From the NCBI RefSeq assembly GCF_047501175.1, contig NZ_JBEQWH010000002.1:62001-126000 (forward strand): DNA of 64,000 nucleotides. The letters run 5' to 3'. The notes below the pieces were generated by a model. The model worked only from the letters and a program-made list of their open reading frames with translations. It did not search any database and had not been told where the DNA came from. Shown here in pieces: positions 48,620 through 57,242 of the stretch (its first letter is position 1; each line of letters starts with the position of its first letter). Both the position numbers and the translations under genes were made by a program. This stretch comes from Methanoprimaticola sp047501175. GTDB taxonomy: Archaea > Thermoplasmatota > Thermoplasmata > Methanomassiliicoccales > Methanomethylophilaceae.

Positions 48620-49504
48620 ATGTTCGCCGATGCCTGCGCTAAAGCGGCCGAGTATTCCAGGCCAGTCGTCATCTCGACCAGGCATCAGGACAGGTCGGTC
48701 TCGACGGAGTGCGGTACGTTCATCGTCCTGAATGACGAGGGCTGGATCATGACCGCGGGACACATGTTCGACTCCTATCTGAAGTACCAGGCGGACCTGA
48801 AGAAGGTCGAGGAGATCAGGCAGCTGAATGATGCCCGTAGCTCGCGTCCCGGGTCCCCCAAGGGGGAGATCAAGGTGGACTCGTCCCTGATCATCAACCA
48901 CTCGTTCTGGTGGGGATGGGACGGCGTGCGCCTGAAGAACGAGATCCTTCTGGTGAGGGACCTCGACCTCGCCGTCGCGAGACTGGAGCCGTTCGATCCC
49001 GGATGGGTGAGGGAGTATCCCGTCCTCTGCGGCCCGGACCGTCCCCGCCCCGGGACCAGTGTCTGCCGCTCCGGATACCCGTTCATGAACGTCATGTCCA
49101 CATGGGATGAGGAGAACAGGAGCTTCCACATACCTCCCCTCCCGAGGACGGAGATGATATTCCCGAACGAGGGCATGCACACCCGCAACGTGATGCAGGG
49201 CAAGACCAACGATGGGAACTACGACAAGCTGTATGTCGAGACATCCACACCGGGGCTGAGAGGACAGTCCGGAGGCCCCATCTACGACAGGGACGGACAC
49301 ATATATGCCATGCAGGTCCAGACCAGGCACATGCCCCTCGGATTCCACCCCACCGTCGAATACGATGGCCGCACGGTGGTCGAGAACCAGTTCCTCAACG
49401 TCGGACTGGGGATACACGTAAGAGTGATCAGGCAGATACTGGACGAACATCACATCCGGTACAGGTCCGAGAGTGACAGCGAGGAGTTCAGGATAGTAGG
49501 ATGA
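48620..49504 (+). CDS. Trypsin-like serine protease domain protein
   Basis: A 294-residue protein with a chymotrypsin-fold triad: His in IMTAGHMF (~50), Asp in RDLDLAVARL (~116) and Ser in LRGQSGGPIYD (~215, GxSGGP). There is no signal peptide or transmembrane helix, so it appears cytosolic, unlike HtrA/DegP, and lacks a PDZ domain. ATG 48620 lies 24 nt after the TATA box. The stop overlaps the next gene (ATGA), whose membrane protein may tether it. Confidence 0.8.
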   Translation: MFADACAKAAEYSRPVVISTRHQDRSVSTECGTFIVLNDEGWIMTAGHMFDSYLKYQADLKKVEEIRQLNDARSSRPGSPKGEIKVDSSLIINHSFWWGWDGVRLKNEILLVRDLDLAVARLEPFDPGWVREYPVLCGPDRPRPGTSVCRSGYPFMNVMSTWDEENRSFHIPPLPRTEMIFPNEGMHTRNVMQGKTNDGNYDKLYVETSTPGLRGQSGGPIYDRDGHIYAMQVQTRHMPLGFHPTVEYDGRTVVENQFLNVGLGIHVRVIRQILDEHHIRYRSESDSEEFRIVG

Positions 49505-50010
49505 CAGAGATGGAAGAGCCCCTGTTCAAGGTGTCCACGGCGTATACGCTGTCCCAGTACCGCAACTACAACCGTACCGTCCAGAGGGAGAACGGTCTCA
49601 ACAGGAAGCTTGTGCTCTCGATGCTGCTGTACGTGGGGCTTGGGGCACTGATGTCCGCCTTGTTCCGCTCGTGGTTCCTCTTCATCCCCCTGGCCGTCCT
49701 CGGAGTGCTCAACTACTACATGTCCCTGAAAGGCATCAGACGGGCGGAGATGGCACAGTATCAGCAGGAGCAGCTCGTGGGGACCGTCAACTACGAGTTC
49801 TACCCCGACAGGGTCGACGTGACCACCATCAACGGGAAGGCGTCCAACTACTTCTCCAACGTCTACACCGTCCTCGAGAACGACGTCGCGTTCTACATCA
49901 TGATGGCGAAGAACTCCGGGATCATACTTCCGAAGGAGGACTGCACCCAGTCATTGGAGGAGTTCCTCCGCTCATCCCTGAAGATCAGGAAGGTCCGTTC
50001 CGCTGTTTGA
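49501..50010 (+). CDS. Two-helix membrane protein, YcxB-like
   Basis: A 169-residue protein with two adjacent transmembrane helices (LVLSMLLYVGLGALMSALF and WFLFIPLAVLGVLNYYM) in an otherwise soluble chain; the C-terminal part (YEFYPDRVDVTTINGKASNYFSNV...IILPKEDC) has the strand pattern of YcxB-like domains. Function unknown. Coupled to the protease gene by a 4-bp overlap. Confidence 0.7.
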   Translation: MTEMEEPLFKVSTAYTLSQYRNYNRTVQRENGLNRKLVLSMLLYVGLGALMSALFRSWFLFIPLAVLGVLNYYMSLKGIRRAEMAQYQQEQLVGTVNYEFYPDRVDVTTINGKASNYFSNVYTVLENDVAFYIMMAKNSGIILPKEDCTQSLEEFLRSSLKIRKVRSAV

Positions 50011-50035
50011 TTGCCAACCATAACCAAACTATAAT

Positions 50036-50043
50036 CTTTAAAT
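50036..50043 (+). promoter_or_regulatory. TATA box of the ArsR-family gene
   Basis: CTTTAAAT centred about 24 nt before ATG 50064 (leaderless). Confidence 0.55.
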
Positions 50044-50063
50044 CTAAGACTAGATACATAATT

Positions 50064-50384
50064 ATGGATGACAGTTACTGTCAGCGCATAGCAGCTGTCG
50101 GTAGGGCCCTTTCTGACCCATGCAGAGTGGCTATTCTCATGAACTTCAAAGGAAGAACACTCTCAATCAGCACTATGACCGAAGAGATGGACACTTATCA
50201 GTCGAACCTGTCTTATCACGTCTCCATCCTCTACAAGGCCGGGCTCCTTCAACGCGTGGACATGGGCAGATGGCACTACTACGCCGTGGACCAGGAGGCC
50301 ATCTCCGAACTCGGGGACTTCTCCAGCACATGCTGCAAGAAGGCCAAACGCAGGAAAGGTCCGGACAACCACGACGATCCGTGA
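50064..50384 (+). CDS. ArsR/SmtB-family winged-helix regulator
   Basis: A 106-residue protein: helix 1-2 CQRIAAVGRALSDPCRVAILMNF, HTH with TEEMDTYQSNLSYHVSILYKAGLL (recognition helix SNLSYHVSIL) and a wing VDMGRWHYYAV. Cysteines near the N-terminus (C6, C19) and a C-terminal STCCKK could bind metal, as in metal-sensing members. No metal gene is adjacent; the SmtB-like dyad in front of the metal-export operon at 62.7 kb is a conceivable target in trans. Confidence 0.85.
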   Translation: MDDSYCQRIAAVGRALSDPCRVAILMNFKGRTLSISTMTEEMDTYQSNLSYHVSILYKAGLLQRVDMGRWHYYAVDQEAISELGDFSSTCCKKAKRRKGPDNHDDP

Positions 50385-50504
50385 ACCGAGGAACCTCTTG
50401 GATGCAGGGATGCCCATGCGACCAGAGCCAGGGTGGCCCCGCGCCCGGTATCCGACTGTGGTCATGCCCAAATCATTTTCAACGGGTTCTGACTCCGCCA
50501 CGGC

Positions 50505-52589
50505 ATGATGGGAATGTTCTGTCCGAGGTGTCATGCGCTCGTCTCCCCTGCCGAGGTCAGGTGCAGGACGTGCGGCGCTCCGTTGGACCAGCTGGTGGAG
50601 AGCAACCAGTCGGTGCTGGACTTCTCATCCGAAAGGAAGAGGGCACCGGATGCGGTACTGGCGATCGAGGAGATCCCCGAGGCACCCTTCATGCCCTACA
50701 GGCCCCGCGGGTGCCAGCTCGATATCATCAACGACATGGTCACCGCCCTGGACTCCGGGAAGCACTTCGTGATGGAATCGGGCACCGGGACCGGGAAGAC
50801 CATCATATCCCTGGCCGCCGGCCTCGACCATGCGACCCGCACCGGGAAGAAGATAGTGTACCTCACCAGGACGATCTCCCAGAGCGACCAGGTGATGAGG
50901 GAGCTGCGTTCGATCTCCAAGATCAGACAGATAACCGGCGTGGCCATCACCGGCAGGGCCAAGTCCTGTCCCCTGTTCCGCGGAGTGAAGGACTATGACT
51001 CCATCCCTTCCAACGTCCTCTCCATGATGTGCGAGGACACGAAGGAGAAGAGCAGGCACGGTAAGGCTGGGGGATGCAGGTACTTCGACCGCATCCAGAT
51101 GTGCCTTCCCCAGATCGAGAGCTACGTCAGGACGGAGTTCCCCACATCCGACGAGCTCGACAGCTACTGCGTCAGGATGCAGGTCTGCCCGTACGAGGCG
51201 AAGAAGCTCCTCATGAAGGATGCCGAGGTCGTCTCCGCGCCCTACGTCCACATCCTGGACCCCGACATAAGGGACAGCCTGATGACGAACCTGGACTGCG
51301 TCGGATGTCCCGAGAACCTTCTGATAATCGTGGACGAGGCCCACAACCTCGTTGATGCCGCACGCGAGAGCGAGACCTTCCGGATAGACCGCGCCATGGT
51401 GGATGCGGCCATAGACGAATGCACCACGTACAAACGCCCCCCTATGGTCTGGGGAGACGTCGACGTGAAATCGTTCCTCACCTTCCTGAAGGCGTCCATA
51501 AGGTCCATAGCCATAGAGCTCGTGCCTCCGATGTCCAAGAACGACACGGCTGTGATCCAGGGGAACGTCCTGGAGGACAGGATCATGGGGAAGTTCGGCA
51601 TGGGCCGGACCGACCTCGACTCTGCCATCGAGACGCTGATAGACCTCGGCGAGGCGAGGACGGAGCTCCTCATGGAGGCCGAGGACAGGCACATATCCGA
51701 GATACAGGAGGTCGCGGTGTTCCTCAAATCCTGGTGCGAGACCGCATCCGAGAGGTTCGTGCGCACCGTGAAGGTGGACAAGGACGGGGAGTACCTCAGG
51801 GCCAGCTGCATAGATCCCCGCGAGATATCCATGTTCCTCAACTCCACCAAGGGCACGGTGCACATGTCCGGGACACTCCAGCCGCTCGACCAGTATGCGA
51901 GGGTGATCGGACTCTCCAGCAACTGCACATTCCGCAAGTACCCGTCGCCATTCCCGCCGGAGAACCGCCGCGTCGTCTACACGGAGGACCTGACGATGAG
52001 ATGGCAGGACCTTCAGAACGACCCGTCGCTATCGGGGAGGATCGAGCGCACGATCGCAGAGCTCTGCAACTCGGTGGAGAAGAACACCCTGGTGTTCTTC
52101 ACCTCGTACAAGTCGATGAACAGCATGCGCGGCTATCTCGAGTCGCACATCGATAAGAAACTGTACTGGGAAGAAGCCGGGAAGGGTTCCATGCAGAGGA
52201 ACTGGAGCTCGCTCTCGTCGTTCCGCTCCCGCAGGGACGGCGTCCTGTTCTGTGTGATGGGCGGGAAGTTCGCCGAAGGCATCGACTTCCCGGGAGAGGA
52301 GCTGTGCTTCGCCATCGTCGTAGGGATCCCCTACCCGCCGCCATCCCCCGAACTCACCGCCATGTCCGACATGTTCGACTCGAAGTACGGTGCGGGAAAG
52401 GGGTGGACATACTGCTCCGCGGTCCCCGCCCAGAGGAAGATCAAGCAGGCCGTCGGCCGTCTCATAAGGACGGAGACTGACAGGGGCATGGCCGTCATAC
52501 TCGACAACCGCGCGTCCCGCTTCGCAAGGGAACTGGACGCCAAGCCGACGAGGGACCCGGTGGGCGAGGCCGCATCATTCTTCAGATGA
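50505..52589 (+). CDS. XPD/Rad3/DinG-type superfamily 2 helicase
   Basis: A 694-residue helicase. An N-terminal zinc ribbon (CPRC ... CRTC, residues 6-23) precedes the helicase core: Walker A ESGTGTGKT (~90), DEAH box IVDEAHN (~275), motif III HMSGTL (~455), and motif VI QAVGRLIRTETDRG (~650). Cysteines between ~155 and 230 (including CPYEAKK) occupy the place of the XPD [4Fe-4S] cluster. Probably a 5'-3' DNA helicase for repair. The zinc ribbon is an addition to the usual XPD. ATGs at 50508 and 50514 are alternative starts. Confidence 0.88.
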   Translation: MMGMFCPRCHALVSPAEVRCRTCGAPLDQLVESNQSVLDFSSERKRAPDAVLAIEEIPEAPFMPYRPRGCQLDIINDMVTALDSGKHFVMESGTGTGKTIISLAAGLDHATRTGKKIVYLTRTISQSDQVMRELRSISKIRQITGVAITGRAKSCPLFRGVKDYDSIPSNVLSMMCEDTKEKSRHGKAGGCRYFDRIQMCLPQIESYVRTEFPTSDELDSYCVRMQVCPYEAKKLLMKDAEVVSAPYVHILDPDIRDSLMTNLDCVGCPENLLIIVDEAHNLVDAARESETFRIDRAMVDAAIDECTTYKRPPMVWGDVDVKSFLTFLKASIRSIAIELVPPMSKNDTAVIQGNVLEDRIMGKFGMGRTDLDSAIETLIDLGEARTELLMEAEDRHISEIQEVAVFLKSWCETASERFVRTVKVDKDGEYLRASCIDPREISMFLNSTKGTVHMSGTLQPLDQYARVIGLSSNCTFRKYPSPFPPENRRVVYTEDLTMRWQDLQNDPSLSGRIERTIAELCNSVEKNTLVFFTSYKSMNSMRGYLESHIDKKLYWEEAGKGSMQRNWSSLSSFRSRRDGVLFCVMGGKFAEGIDFPGEELCFAIVVGIPYPPPSPELTAMSDMFDSKYGAGKGWTYCSAVPAQRKIKQAVGRLIRTETDRGMAVILDNRASRFARELDAKPTRDPVGEAASFFR

Positions 52590-52604
52590 GTAGTTCGGAA
52601 ACCC

Positions 52605-52613
52605 GTTTATATG
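52605..52613 (+). promoter_or_regulatory. Internal TATA box favouring the later transporter start
   Basis: GTTTATATG lies within the first codons of the frame opening at ATG 52586 and 28 nt before ATG 52637, the spacing of leaderless genes in this window. Confidence 0.5.
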
Positions 52614-52636
52614 ATGCCCAGATAGACGGCGACATC

Positions 52637-53584
52637 ATGCCTATGGTGAACGTCCTCTACGACATCAAGATCTGGGTGTTCCTGGGGATAGTCCTCGCCC
52701 TGGTGTTCGGTTTCGACAACCCGTGGGCGGCCACGATCCTGATGGTAGTCCTCATAGCCCAGATGGCGGTCTCCCTCGACGGGATCGAGTTCAACAGGCA
52801 TGACTTCAAGACGTACGACCGGAAGATAGTCGCATGCGTCCTGGCATGCTTCGGGATCAACACGCTGCTGACCCTGGCCGCAGGACTGTTCTTCATAGAG
52901 GACGACCACCTGTGGACAGGATGGGTCATGCTGTCATCCGTGCCGTGCGCGGTCTCCGTCGTCGTGGCCTCGCTGGTGATGAGGGGTGACGCGAAGATGT
53001 CGGTCCTCTCCCTGACGGCGGTCTACCTGTGCGCGATCGGGTTGACACCGCTGATCACGAAGGTCCTCCTGGGGAACGCGGTCGACCCGCTGGAGATCCT
53101 CAAGTACATCGTCCTGTTCATCGCAGTGCCCTTCGGACTCTCCTTCGGGATCAAGAGGCTCCACCTCCCCAGAGGCTTCAAGAGCGTCTTCATCAACCTG
53201 ATGATGCTCCTGATGGTTTTCATAGGGCTTGGGAGCAGGAGGGACTTCATCTTCAACGACTTCGACGTCGTGCTGTATCTCATCGTGGCCTGCGTCCTCA
53301 GGACGTTCGTCCTCGGCATCATACTCGTGTTCCTCTTCCGGAGGATGGGCATCAGGAGGGAGGACGGCATGGTCTACCTCGTCATGGCGGTGTGGAAGAA
53401 CTCCGGGATGTCCATATCGCTCACGATGGCGCTGTTCGCCACCACGATGCCCGATGCGGTCCTCCCGTGCGTGGTCTCGCTGGTCGTCGAGGCGACATGG
53501 TTCGCCGTGATGTCCAAGCTCGTGGACCGCATCTGGCCTCCCGAATCGAAGGACGGACATCCGGCGGACACGATCGCCGGTTGA
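52637..53584 (+). CDS. BASS-family (bile acid:sodium symporter-like) transporter
   Basis: A 315-residue membrane protein (332 if it starts at ATG 52586, which overlaps the helicase stop). About nine to ten helices with the SBF-like segment SSVPCAVSVVVASLVMRGDAKMS and VYLCAIGLTPLITKVLLG, and near the C-terminus VWKNSGMSISLTMALF, typical of the BASS/AEC fold. Such proteins move organic acids with Na+. Substrate unknown. ATG 52637 is preferred because of the TATA box 28 nt upstream. Confidence 0.75.
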   Translation: MPMVNVLYDIKIWVFLGIVLALVFGFDNPWAATILMVVLIAQMAVSLDGIEFNRHDFKTYDRKIVACVLACFGINTLLTLAAGLFFIEDDHLWTGWVMLSSVPCAVSVVVASLVMRGDAKMSVLSLTAVYLCAIGLTPLITKVLLGNAVDPLEILKYIVLFIAVPFGLSFGIKRLHLPRGFKSVFINLMMLLMVFIGLGSRRDFIFNDFDVVLYLIVACVLRTFVLGIILVFLFRRMGIRREDGMVYLVMAVWKNSGMSISLTMALFATTMPDAVLPCVVSLVVEATWFAVMSKLVDRIWPPESKDGHPADTIAG

Positions 53585-53589
53585 ATAGA

Positions 53590-53597
53590 TTTATAAC
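53590..53597 (+). promoter_or_regulatory. TATA box of tRNA-Ser
   Basis: TTTATAAC centred about 28 nt before the first base of the tRNA. Confidence 0.6.
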
Positions 53598-53620
53598 CGA
53601 AACGACAATCGCCGACTCGA

Positions 53621-53704
53621 GCGGGGATAGCCAAGCGGCCCACGGCGCCGGTCTTGAAAACCGGTGGAGGATTCTCCTCGGGGGTTCAAATCCCTCTCCC
53701 CGCG
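53621..53704 (+). tRNA. tRNA-Ser(UGA)
   Basis: Full cloverleaf of 84 nt: acceptor GCGGGGA/TCCCCGC, D arm GCC...GGC, anticodon stem CCGGT/ACCGG around loop CTTGAAA (anticodon TGA), a long variable arm with GGAG/CTCC (class II, as for serine), T arm GGGGG-TTCAAAT-CCCTC, discriminator G. CCA is not encoded. No intron. Confidence 0.96.
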
Positions 53705-53844
53705 CTTCATGCATAATCCGGCTCGTGTCCATGAGTTCCTTCTGGCCCGTACATTGACATCCGATGACATCGTACCACAGAAGATGATCCCATCTCCCAT
53801 CCCATACCCTAATAAAGGGGTTCGCGTGTGGACAACGGAATCTC

Positions 53845-55752
53845 ATGACCCCCGACCAACCGGACAACAGGACCAGCGACAGGAATCACAGCCACGGAGC
53901 CAAAAAACCATACGGAAAGGGTGGCAGCGGCCCGAAGGATGGCGGTTATAGGGGTCACGGTCCAAAGGACGGGAAGAGGGGCCGTGGACCTGGAAACAGG
54001 GAGTACAGGCCACGTGATGGGGATCGCGAGCACAGACCCTACAACAAGGACCGCAGGCCTAGGGATGGGGAAGGGTCCGGAGACCATGGCCACAGGGACG
54101 GGGACAGACCCTATGGTCACAGACCTCATGACGGGGGCCGCAGACCCAGGGATGACAACGGATCGGACAGAGAGGACCGCACACAGAAGGGGGAGTACAG
54201 ACCGAGGTCCGACGACCGCAGGGACCGCGGAGGCAGACCATACGGGGACAGGCCTCGCGGCGACAGGAGAGACGACCGCGGATACAGGAAGGATGACCGC
54301 AGGCCTCGCGGCGACGACCGCTCCGAGAAGCGCGACAGGGACGAGACCGCCGAACAGGAGTCCAAGCTGACGATCCCGTCCACTCCCCAGAAGATCCTCT
54401 TCAAAGGGATAGATTGCGAGAACAACGGCAGGTCCGACCTGGCCATGATCCTGTATCTGAACGGTGCCGTCCAGATGAGCGGCGGATGCAGGAACAACAT
54501 GGAACGCATGCTCCGCGATGCGGGTCGCGACCAGTTCAAGACCATCAGGGGAAGGCTGGCATCATCCTGTTCCGATGAACTGATGATGTTCTTCGACTAC
54601 ATCTGCATCACGCTGGACGATGGTTACGACAGGGGATTCCTAGACTGTGCGGCCCAGAGCGGCAACGTGATCGCCATCTACTGCAAGATACGTCTGGACG
54701 AGGTCGACGGCGAGGACGGGATGGTTGACATCTTCGCCTCCGCCATGATCTCCAACGAGGAGATGGTGACCGACGGCCTGAAGCTTCTGGCCAGGAAGAG
54801 GAAGTCTGTCAAGGCCTCCGACTACCTGAAGAGGAACGATGAGCGCAACAAGCTGAGACAGTCCGTCCGCACAACGTTCGTGAAGGCCATGAAAGGTGAT
54901 ACGGATGCTGAGAGGAGGCTCGACAAGCTTTCCGAGACATTCCCGGAGGCAGAGTTCCTGAAGGGCTACCTGGATGCATACAGGGACGGCACCGAGGAGG
55001 ACTATCTCAGGAGCGGTATGCCGGAGTTCACGGCCACCATCGTGTCCATGGCGCCCGAGCTCGGTATCTCCGAGACGCCCTTCGGGAAATATCTGGGCGC
55101 GAAGAAGATGCAGGTCAACGAGGAGGATTGGATCCAATCGATGATCAACGCTGTCAAGGCAGGGTCCGACGACGCGCTGGAGGAGCTGAAGCCCGTCCAG
55201 AACAGGAGGGATGTGAAGAGGTTCCTCGCGTCCGTCTACAGTGCGAGAGGGGATGTCGCGAGCCTCGTCCGCACATATGACGGCGAGGACCACACGTACC
55301 TGGACGAGTACTGCAACGGGAACAGCGAGAGGATCCTGGAGGTCGGAAGGGCCTTCGGAGGGCTCAGCGAGTTCGATTGGCTCAAGAGAGGATTCCGCGG
55401 AGGTTGCGAGGAGTGCAGGGACGCCCTCGTCGCGATGGCCAGCGACGAGAGGCGCCAGTGCAAGCAGCTCGTCTATGCCCTGCACGACGTCGGCGCGGAC
55501 CTGGAGTCGGCCAAGCTGTACGTCGCGATGGGCGACAACCCCACGCTTCCGTCGGTCAAATGGCTCGCCAAGGTCTGCGGCGACGAGGAGGCCAAGGAGT
55601 TCCTCCGCTCGCACTACGAGAGCAAGGGCGACATTGCCACGTTCGAATCGATCTTCATCGACGACGGTTACACCAACAAGCATCCCGCCGGGAAGAGCGG
55701 AAGGAACTTCGCCAACGGCGGTCGCAAGAAGGGCGGCAGAGGTCGCCGCTGA
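53845..55752 (+). CDS. Protein with long Arg/Gly/Asp-rich disordered N-terminus and helical C-terminus
   Basis: A 635-residue protein. Residues 1-~170 are low-complexity, rich in Arg, Gly, Asp, Pro and Tyr, with many RPRD, RRPRGD and RPYG units like RGG/RG boxes of RNA-binding proteins. Residues ~180-600 are folded and helical, with TPR/HEAT-like units (YLNGAVQMSGGCRNNMERM; FLDCAAQSGNVIAIYC). The last ~20 residues are again Gly/Lys/Arg-rich. Probably binds RNA and may phase-separate; no enzymatic motif seen. TATA-like CTAATAAAG is at 53809-53817. Confidence 0.8.
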   Translation: MTPDQPDNRTSDRNHSHGAKKPYGKGGSGPKDGGYRGHGPKDGKRGRGPGNREYRPRDGDREHRPYNKDRRPRDGEGSGDHGHRDGDRPYGHRPHDGGRRPRDDNGSDREDRTQKGEYRPRSDDRRDRGGRPYGDRPRGDRRDDRGYRKDDRRPRGDDRSEKRDRDETAEQESKLTIPSTPQKILFKGIDCENNGRSDLAMILYLNGAVQMSGGCRNNMERMLRDAGRDQFKTIRGRLASSCSDELMMFFDYICITLDDGYDRGFLDCAAQSGNVIAIYCKIRLDEVDGEDGMVDIFASAMISNEEMVTDGLKLLARKRKSVKASDYLKRNDERNKLRQSVRTTFVKAMKGDTDAERRLDKLSETFPEAEFLKGYLDAYRDGTEEDYLRSGMPEFTATIVSMAPELGISETPFGKYLGAKKMQVNEEDWIQSMINAVKAGSDDALEELKPVQNRRDVKRFLASVYSARGDVASLVRTYDGEDHTYLDEYCNGNSERILEVGRAFGGLSEFDWLKRGFRGGCEECRDALVAMASDERRQCKQLVYALHDVGADLESAKLYVAMGDNPTLPSVKWLAKVCGDEEAKEFLRSHYESKGDIATFESIFIDDGYTNKHPAGKSGRNFANGGRKKGGRGRR

Positions 55753-55910
55753 TCCGGGACGGTCAGTCGCAGGACCGCATCGCACCCGTCAGACCATGGC
55801 CTAGGCAAGATTGAAAACGTAGGCGGCGTATCCCGGGACGGGATCGTCCGAGTGATGATGAACCTAGGCTGATTCGATGATGAGCCCTATGAGTCCTGAC
55901 GGGGTCCCCC

Positions 55911-56447
55911 TCATTCCTGGGAATAGTCCGTCATCCCCGTGTACGCCATGAAGTCCGAGAGCTTCATGCCGTCCTCCCACCGCATTATGTAGAACCCGCT
56001 GTTGGACACCTCCAGCTTGGGGATCCTCCTGTACAGGACACCGTGACGTCCGCGATATTGGTGGTCCGTGGGGATCGTGAACAGCCTCCACGGGTCCCCG
56101 CGCTGTGACTTCAGCCTGTACGCGTATATCGGGACCAGGTGCGAACGGCAGCAGTCGGAGAGCATAGTATCCGCCTGTTCGGAGAGCCTCTGGTTCTTGC
56201 TGAAGTGCATGACGTCGTCACACGAGCTCTTCACCTCGATCGGGAACGAGAAATCCCATCTGAGTGCGACGAGGTCCACCCCGAGGGAGCCTGCCGCACG
56301 TATGACGAGGAACGGGTCCCTGAGCATCGTGTTGTAGTTGGCGGTCTCCATCGCATTGCAGGTCTTGACCATCTTGGACAGGGCCTTCTCATCGCCTGCA
56401 AGAAGTGCCTTCAGCTCACGTTCGTAGACGTCTCCCGGTGGTGCCAT
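55911..56447 (-). CDS. hjc: Holliday junction resolvase Hjc-like
   Basis: A 178-residue protein with the archaeal Hjc nuclease pattern: GDVYERELKALL (catalytic Glu, ~10), LVIRAAGSLGVDLVALR (Arg, Ser and catalytic Asp, ~47-63) and FPIEVKSS (the E-x-K pair, ~68-74). It would cut four-way DNA junctions during recombination. It is longer than typical Hjc (~135) through an insertion between the first helix and VIRAAGS and a C-terminal extension. Monocistronic, with a TATATAAG-type box upstream on the minus strand. Confidence 0.8.
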   Translation of the reverse strand: MAPPGDVYERELKALLAGDEKALSKMVKTCNAMETANYNTMLRDPFLVIRAAGSLGVDLVALRWDFSFPIEVKSSCDDVMHFSKNQRLSEQADTMLSDCCRSHLVPIYAYRLKSQRGDPWRLFTIPTDHQYRGRHGVLYRRIPKLEVSNSGFYIMRWEDGMKLSDFMAYTGMTDYSQE

Positions 56448-56498
56448 ATCCCTTCGGGATGCTGATTCGATGCTGTGTATATAAGGGGATTCGGGGGG

Positions 56499-57182
56499 TC
56501 ACCGAAAACCCCCTCGGAGGCCGGTTCCGAACTCGTCCAGGATGATCCCCGCGACGACCGTGCTGTGCATGACGTAGCTCCCATGGTCCGCCCCGGGAAC
56601 GATGATGGTCCTGCCGTCCTGTACGGAGGATGCGATGAACTCCGTGTCGGAGCGCTTCACGCAATCCCTGCTCCCAGCGACGGAAAGCACCGGACAGGCG
56701 ATCCTGGACAGGTCCTCCTTGGATATGTCGGGCTCACACAGCATCATCCTGAGCCTCGGGTCCCCCTTCCCCTTGCTCATCCTGAGGAGGAACATCCCGA
56801 ATCCCTTGAGTGTGGACGGACTCGTGTTGGCACCGCAGACGACGATCCCGGACGGTATGTCCGGGTGTTCGATCGCATGTAGGAGCGCGACGATCCCACC
56901 GTCACTGTATCCGCAGATCAGAGGGGATTCCACCCCCAGGTGCACTATCAGGGCGTGAAGGTCATCCGCAAGGTCGCTGTAGTGGTACTCCCCATCCGGC
57001 GGAGGGGAGCTGCGCCCATGTCCGCGGGAATCCACGAGATACACGGTGAACCTTTCCTTCAGGACCTCCGATGCCTCGTCGAACATCGTCAGGTCCTCGG
57101 AGTTGCCATGCAACATCATCAATGCCGGGCCCGACCCCTTGACCTCGTAGTGGATCGACACGCCGTTGACATCCGCCATCAT
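56499..57182 (-). CDS. Alpha/beta hydrolase
   Basis: A 227-residue alpha/beta hydrolase: oxyanion loop MLHGNSED (~24), nucleophile elbow GYSDGG (Ser ~94), Asp in AGSRD (~172) and His in GADHGSY (~200). The cap domain is short. Substrate unknown; fits the 3-oxoadipate-enol-lactonase-like / esterase group. A TATA-like TCTATATCC lies 24 nt upstream of ATG 57182, so leaderless; ATG 57179 is adjacent. Confidence 0.85.
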   Translation of the reverse strand: MMADVNGVSIHYEVKGSGPALMMLHGNSEDLTMFDEASEVLKERFTVYLVDSRGHGRSSPPPDGEYHYSDLADDLHALIVHLGVESPLICGYSDGGIVALLHAIEHPDIPSGIVVCGANTSPSTLKGFGMFLLRMSKGKGDPRLRMMLCEPDISKEDLSRIACPVLSVAGSRDCVKRSDTEFIASSVQDGRTIIVPGADHGSYVMHSTVVAGIILDEFGTGLRGGFR

Positions 57183-57216
57183 CGGACGTGGATGGGCGGA
57201 CGGATATAGAACTAAT

Positions 57217-57234
57217 CCCGGCCCGGAGGCCGGG
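57217..57234 (-). terminator. Terminator of aspS
   Basis: CCCGGCC-TCCG-GGCCGGG on the minus strand, 9 nt after the aspS stop and followed by ATTAGTTCTATATC. Confidence 0.6.
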
Positions 57235-57242
57235 GAGAGGTT

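Noticed and set aside
50505..50584. Independent zinc-ribbon gene before the XPD-like helicase
   Set aside because: The CxxC...CxxC segment is in frame and continuous with the helicase and has no stop or separate promoter.
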